Shown here: in pieces, positions 63,086 through 64,000 of the stretch
Position numbering within the stretch: position 1 is the first letter of the stretch
Layout of the letters: each line of letters begins with the position of its first letter
Origin: Entomomonas sp. E2T0
GTDB taxonomy: Bacteria; Pseudomonadota; Gammaproteobacteria; Pseudomonadales; Pseudomonadaceae
DNA: 64,000 nucleotides
Direction: 5' to 3'
Assembly (NCBI RefSeq): GCF_025985425.1
Contig: NZ_CP094972.1
Location: 1,860,001 to 1,924,000 of the forward strand
Notes under the pieces: model-generated
Databases searched by the model: none
What the model was told of the DNA's origin: nothing
The model's input: only the letters and a program-made list of their open reading frames with translations
Program-made: the position numbers and the translations under genes

Positions 63086-63574
63086 CTATTTATTAGATTT
63101 TTTTCCTATCTTTGCACTAGGTAAAGTTACATTTTGATTTTTAGGGCGATAGTCTTGGTAATAATTATCATCCTGAAAACGATCAGGATAATAGTATATA
63201 TAGGTATCGCCTCCAGAATAATTATAATTATTTCCAGAATAGTTATCACTTCTAGAGTAATTACTGCTAGAAGATGCTGGCACAGAAGTATAAGTGGTTC
63301 CTTGTACTGCTCTAATATATGAATTAGTATTCCCTGTTGCTCTATTAAGTTGTAAGTTTGAAGCAGTAGAGTAGCAATACATATTACGTTTTTTGTTTTC
63401 GTCAAAATACTCTATACAAAAACCATTATTTGAGTTTTTTGTTGTGATATTAATAACTGGTTGTTCAGTATTGCCACAAGTACCTATATCTGTATAACAA
63501 GAATTGCTATAACTCATAGTTATACTACTACAAATAAGGGTAGTAATTAGTATTATCTTTTTTATGTTATCCAT
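63086..63574 (-). CDS. Asn/Tyr-rich secreted protein, paralogue B
   Basis: The 162-residue protein has a signal peptide (7-23, ending SYS) and the same cysteine framework as paralogue A (SCYTDIGTCG, GFCIEYF, MYCYST). It then has a serine/asparagine/tyrosine-rich middle (SDNYSGNNYNYSGG) and a tail KNQNVTLPSAKIGK almost identical to A. The duplication covers signal, domain and tail, but the middles have diverged. It could be a surface or matrix protein. No family is recognised. Confidence 0.75.
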   Translation of the reverse strand: MDNIKKIILITTLICSSITMSYSNSCYTDIGTCGNTEQPVINITTKNSNNGFCIEYFDENKKRNMYCYSTASNLQLNRATGNTNSYIRAVQGTTYTSVPASSSSNYSRSDNYSGNNYNYSGGDTYIYYYPDRFQDDNYYQDYRPKNQNVTLPSAKIGKKSNK

Positions 63575-63659
63575 TTTATTTTCTCCCCTATAGCATACCC
63601 ATTTTCAGTATTCGCTATTTAAGTTTTTTTAAAATAATAAACATATTATAGTAAGTAAG

Positions 63660-63673
63660 CAAACATGCGTTTG
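63660..63673. promoter_or_regulatory. Near-palindrome upstream of paralogue B
   Basis: CAAACATGCGTTTG differs from the palindrome before paralogue A at two central bases and lies 85 bases before the start of paralogue B. Flanking bases (AGTAAGCAAACAT against AGGAAAGCAAACAT) are also alike. Confidence 0.5.
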
Positions 63674-63865
63674 AATAATATTTGTTTGAATATCTTTATA
63701 CATTTGATTATTAAGGAATTATTGATGTATGTTTGTTACAAACAGAAATATATTTTTATAAGATGAGAAATAGATACCTTCAGTAAAAGTATTCTAATTA
63801 GAAAGATTTATTGTGGTTTTCAGTGTATGATATTAATAAGTTTAAGTTATGGAAATAAGTACAAC

Positions 63866-64000
63866 GTGAAGAAATATCTTTATTCAACAGCATATTTTGT
63901 AGTTGTTGGTTTATTGTTTGCCACTTTATTAATGATGGTACCTGTACAGATAATGGCTTTTATGCAAGGCAATAAAGGTTTTGTCAGTATATTGCAAAGT
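63866..64000 (+). CDS. N-terminal part of a membrane protein, cut by window edge
   Basis: From a GTG the frame is open to the end (45 codons). It opens MKKYLYSTAYFVVVGLLFA and continues hydrophobic, giving one or more transmembrane helices. The upstream ATG at 63850 is closed after six codons by a TGA, so GTG is the only plausible start. The ribosome site is weak. The family cannot be told. Confidence 0.45.
   Translation, partial: MKKYLYSTAYFVVVGLLFATLLMMVPVQIMAFMQGNKGFVSILQS

Overview
The window looks like chromosomal DNA of an AT-rich gammaproteobacterium (about 35-38% G+C by eye). Several neighbourhoods follow the Pseudomonas pattern: secA then argJ then a Nudix/ThiE-like fusion gene; pgsA next to a GCC-anticodon tRNA-Gly; a DUF2059 lipoprotein, bolA and hemH; and gshA of the Pseudomonas length. 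A low-G+C relative of Pseudomonas, such as the insect-gut genus Entomomonas, is the best guess. That is inference from gene order and composition, not from a marker-gene comparison. I see no rRNA, no CRISPR array and one tRNA.

Region 1 (1-7.1 kb) is a type VI secretion effector cassette. It holds helical/TPR-like proteins (one cut by the window edge), an Eag chaperone of the DcrB/DUF1795 fold, a large prePAAR-PAAR-Rhs effector with a C-terminal nuclease-like toxin, and its presumed immunity gene. A decayed alternative Rhs tip with an HNH-like toxin and a scrap of a PatB/MalY lyase follow. Region 2 (7.1-12.4 kb) is a leftward operon of two exported alpha/beta hydrolases, a cyclophilin-like protein, an MFS exporter and a headless MerR-like protein, divergent from a LysR regulator. 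Region 3 (12.6-15.6 kb) is a second interbacterial-toxin locus: a PoNe-type effector split by a stop codon, an intact PoNi-like immunity gene and a two-helix membrane protein.

Region 4 (15.6-21.8 kb) looks like a decayed genomic island. One edge carries a 26-nt copy of a tRNA-Gly 3' end and the other the real tRNA-Gly. Inside are ruined hydrolase and MFS genes and a GC-rich autotransporter of clearly foreign composition. Region 5 (21.8-44.2 kb) is mostly core genome: pgsA, DUF2059, bolA, hemH, ttcA, a zinc-ribbon/DUF3426 protein, secA, argJ, Nudix-ThiE, asparaginase, an M48 peptidase, an MBL hydrolase, a patatin, an HxlR regulator and a cysteine hydrolase. It is interrupted by a VgrG ghost, an IS3-family remnant that brackets an intact gene, and two copies of a 90-bp palindromic repeat.

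Region 6 (44.2-58.9 kb) carries a two-gene RNA-repair operon (RNA ligase plus HD phosphohydrolase-kinase) with a structured leader. It also has a catalase-like peroxidase/cytochrome b561 pair, a zinc-type TonB receptor behind two Zur-like boxes next to an RcnR-type repressor, a PaiA/PaiB pair, gshA and a DMT exporter. Region 7 (58.9-63.6 kb) is a compact phage lysis cassette without head or tail genes (Com, holin, endolysin, DUF1353, overlapping Rz/Rz1), followed by two paralogous Asn/Tyr-rich secreted proteins whose upstream regions share a palindrome. A membrane protein is cut by the right edge.
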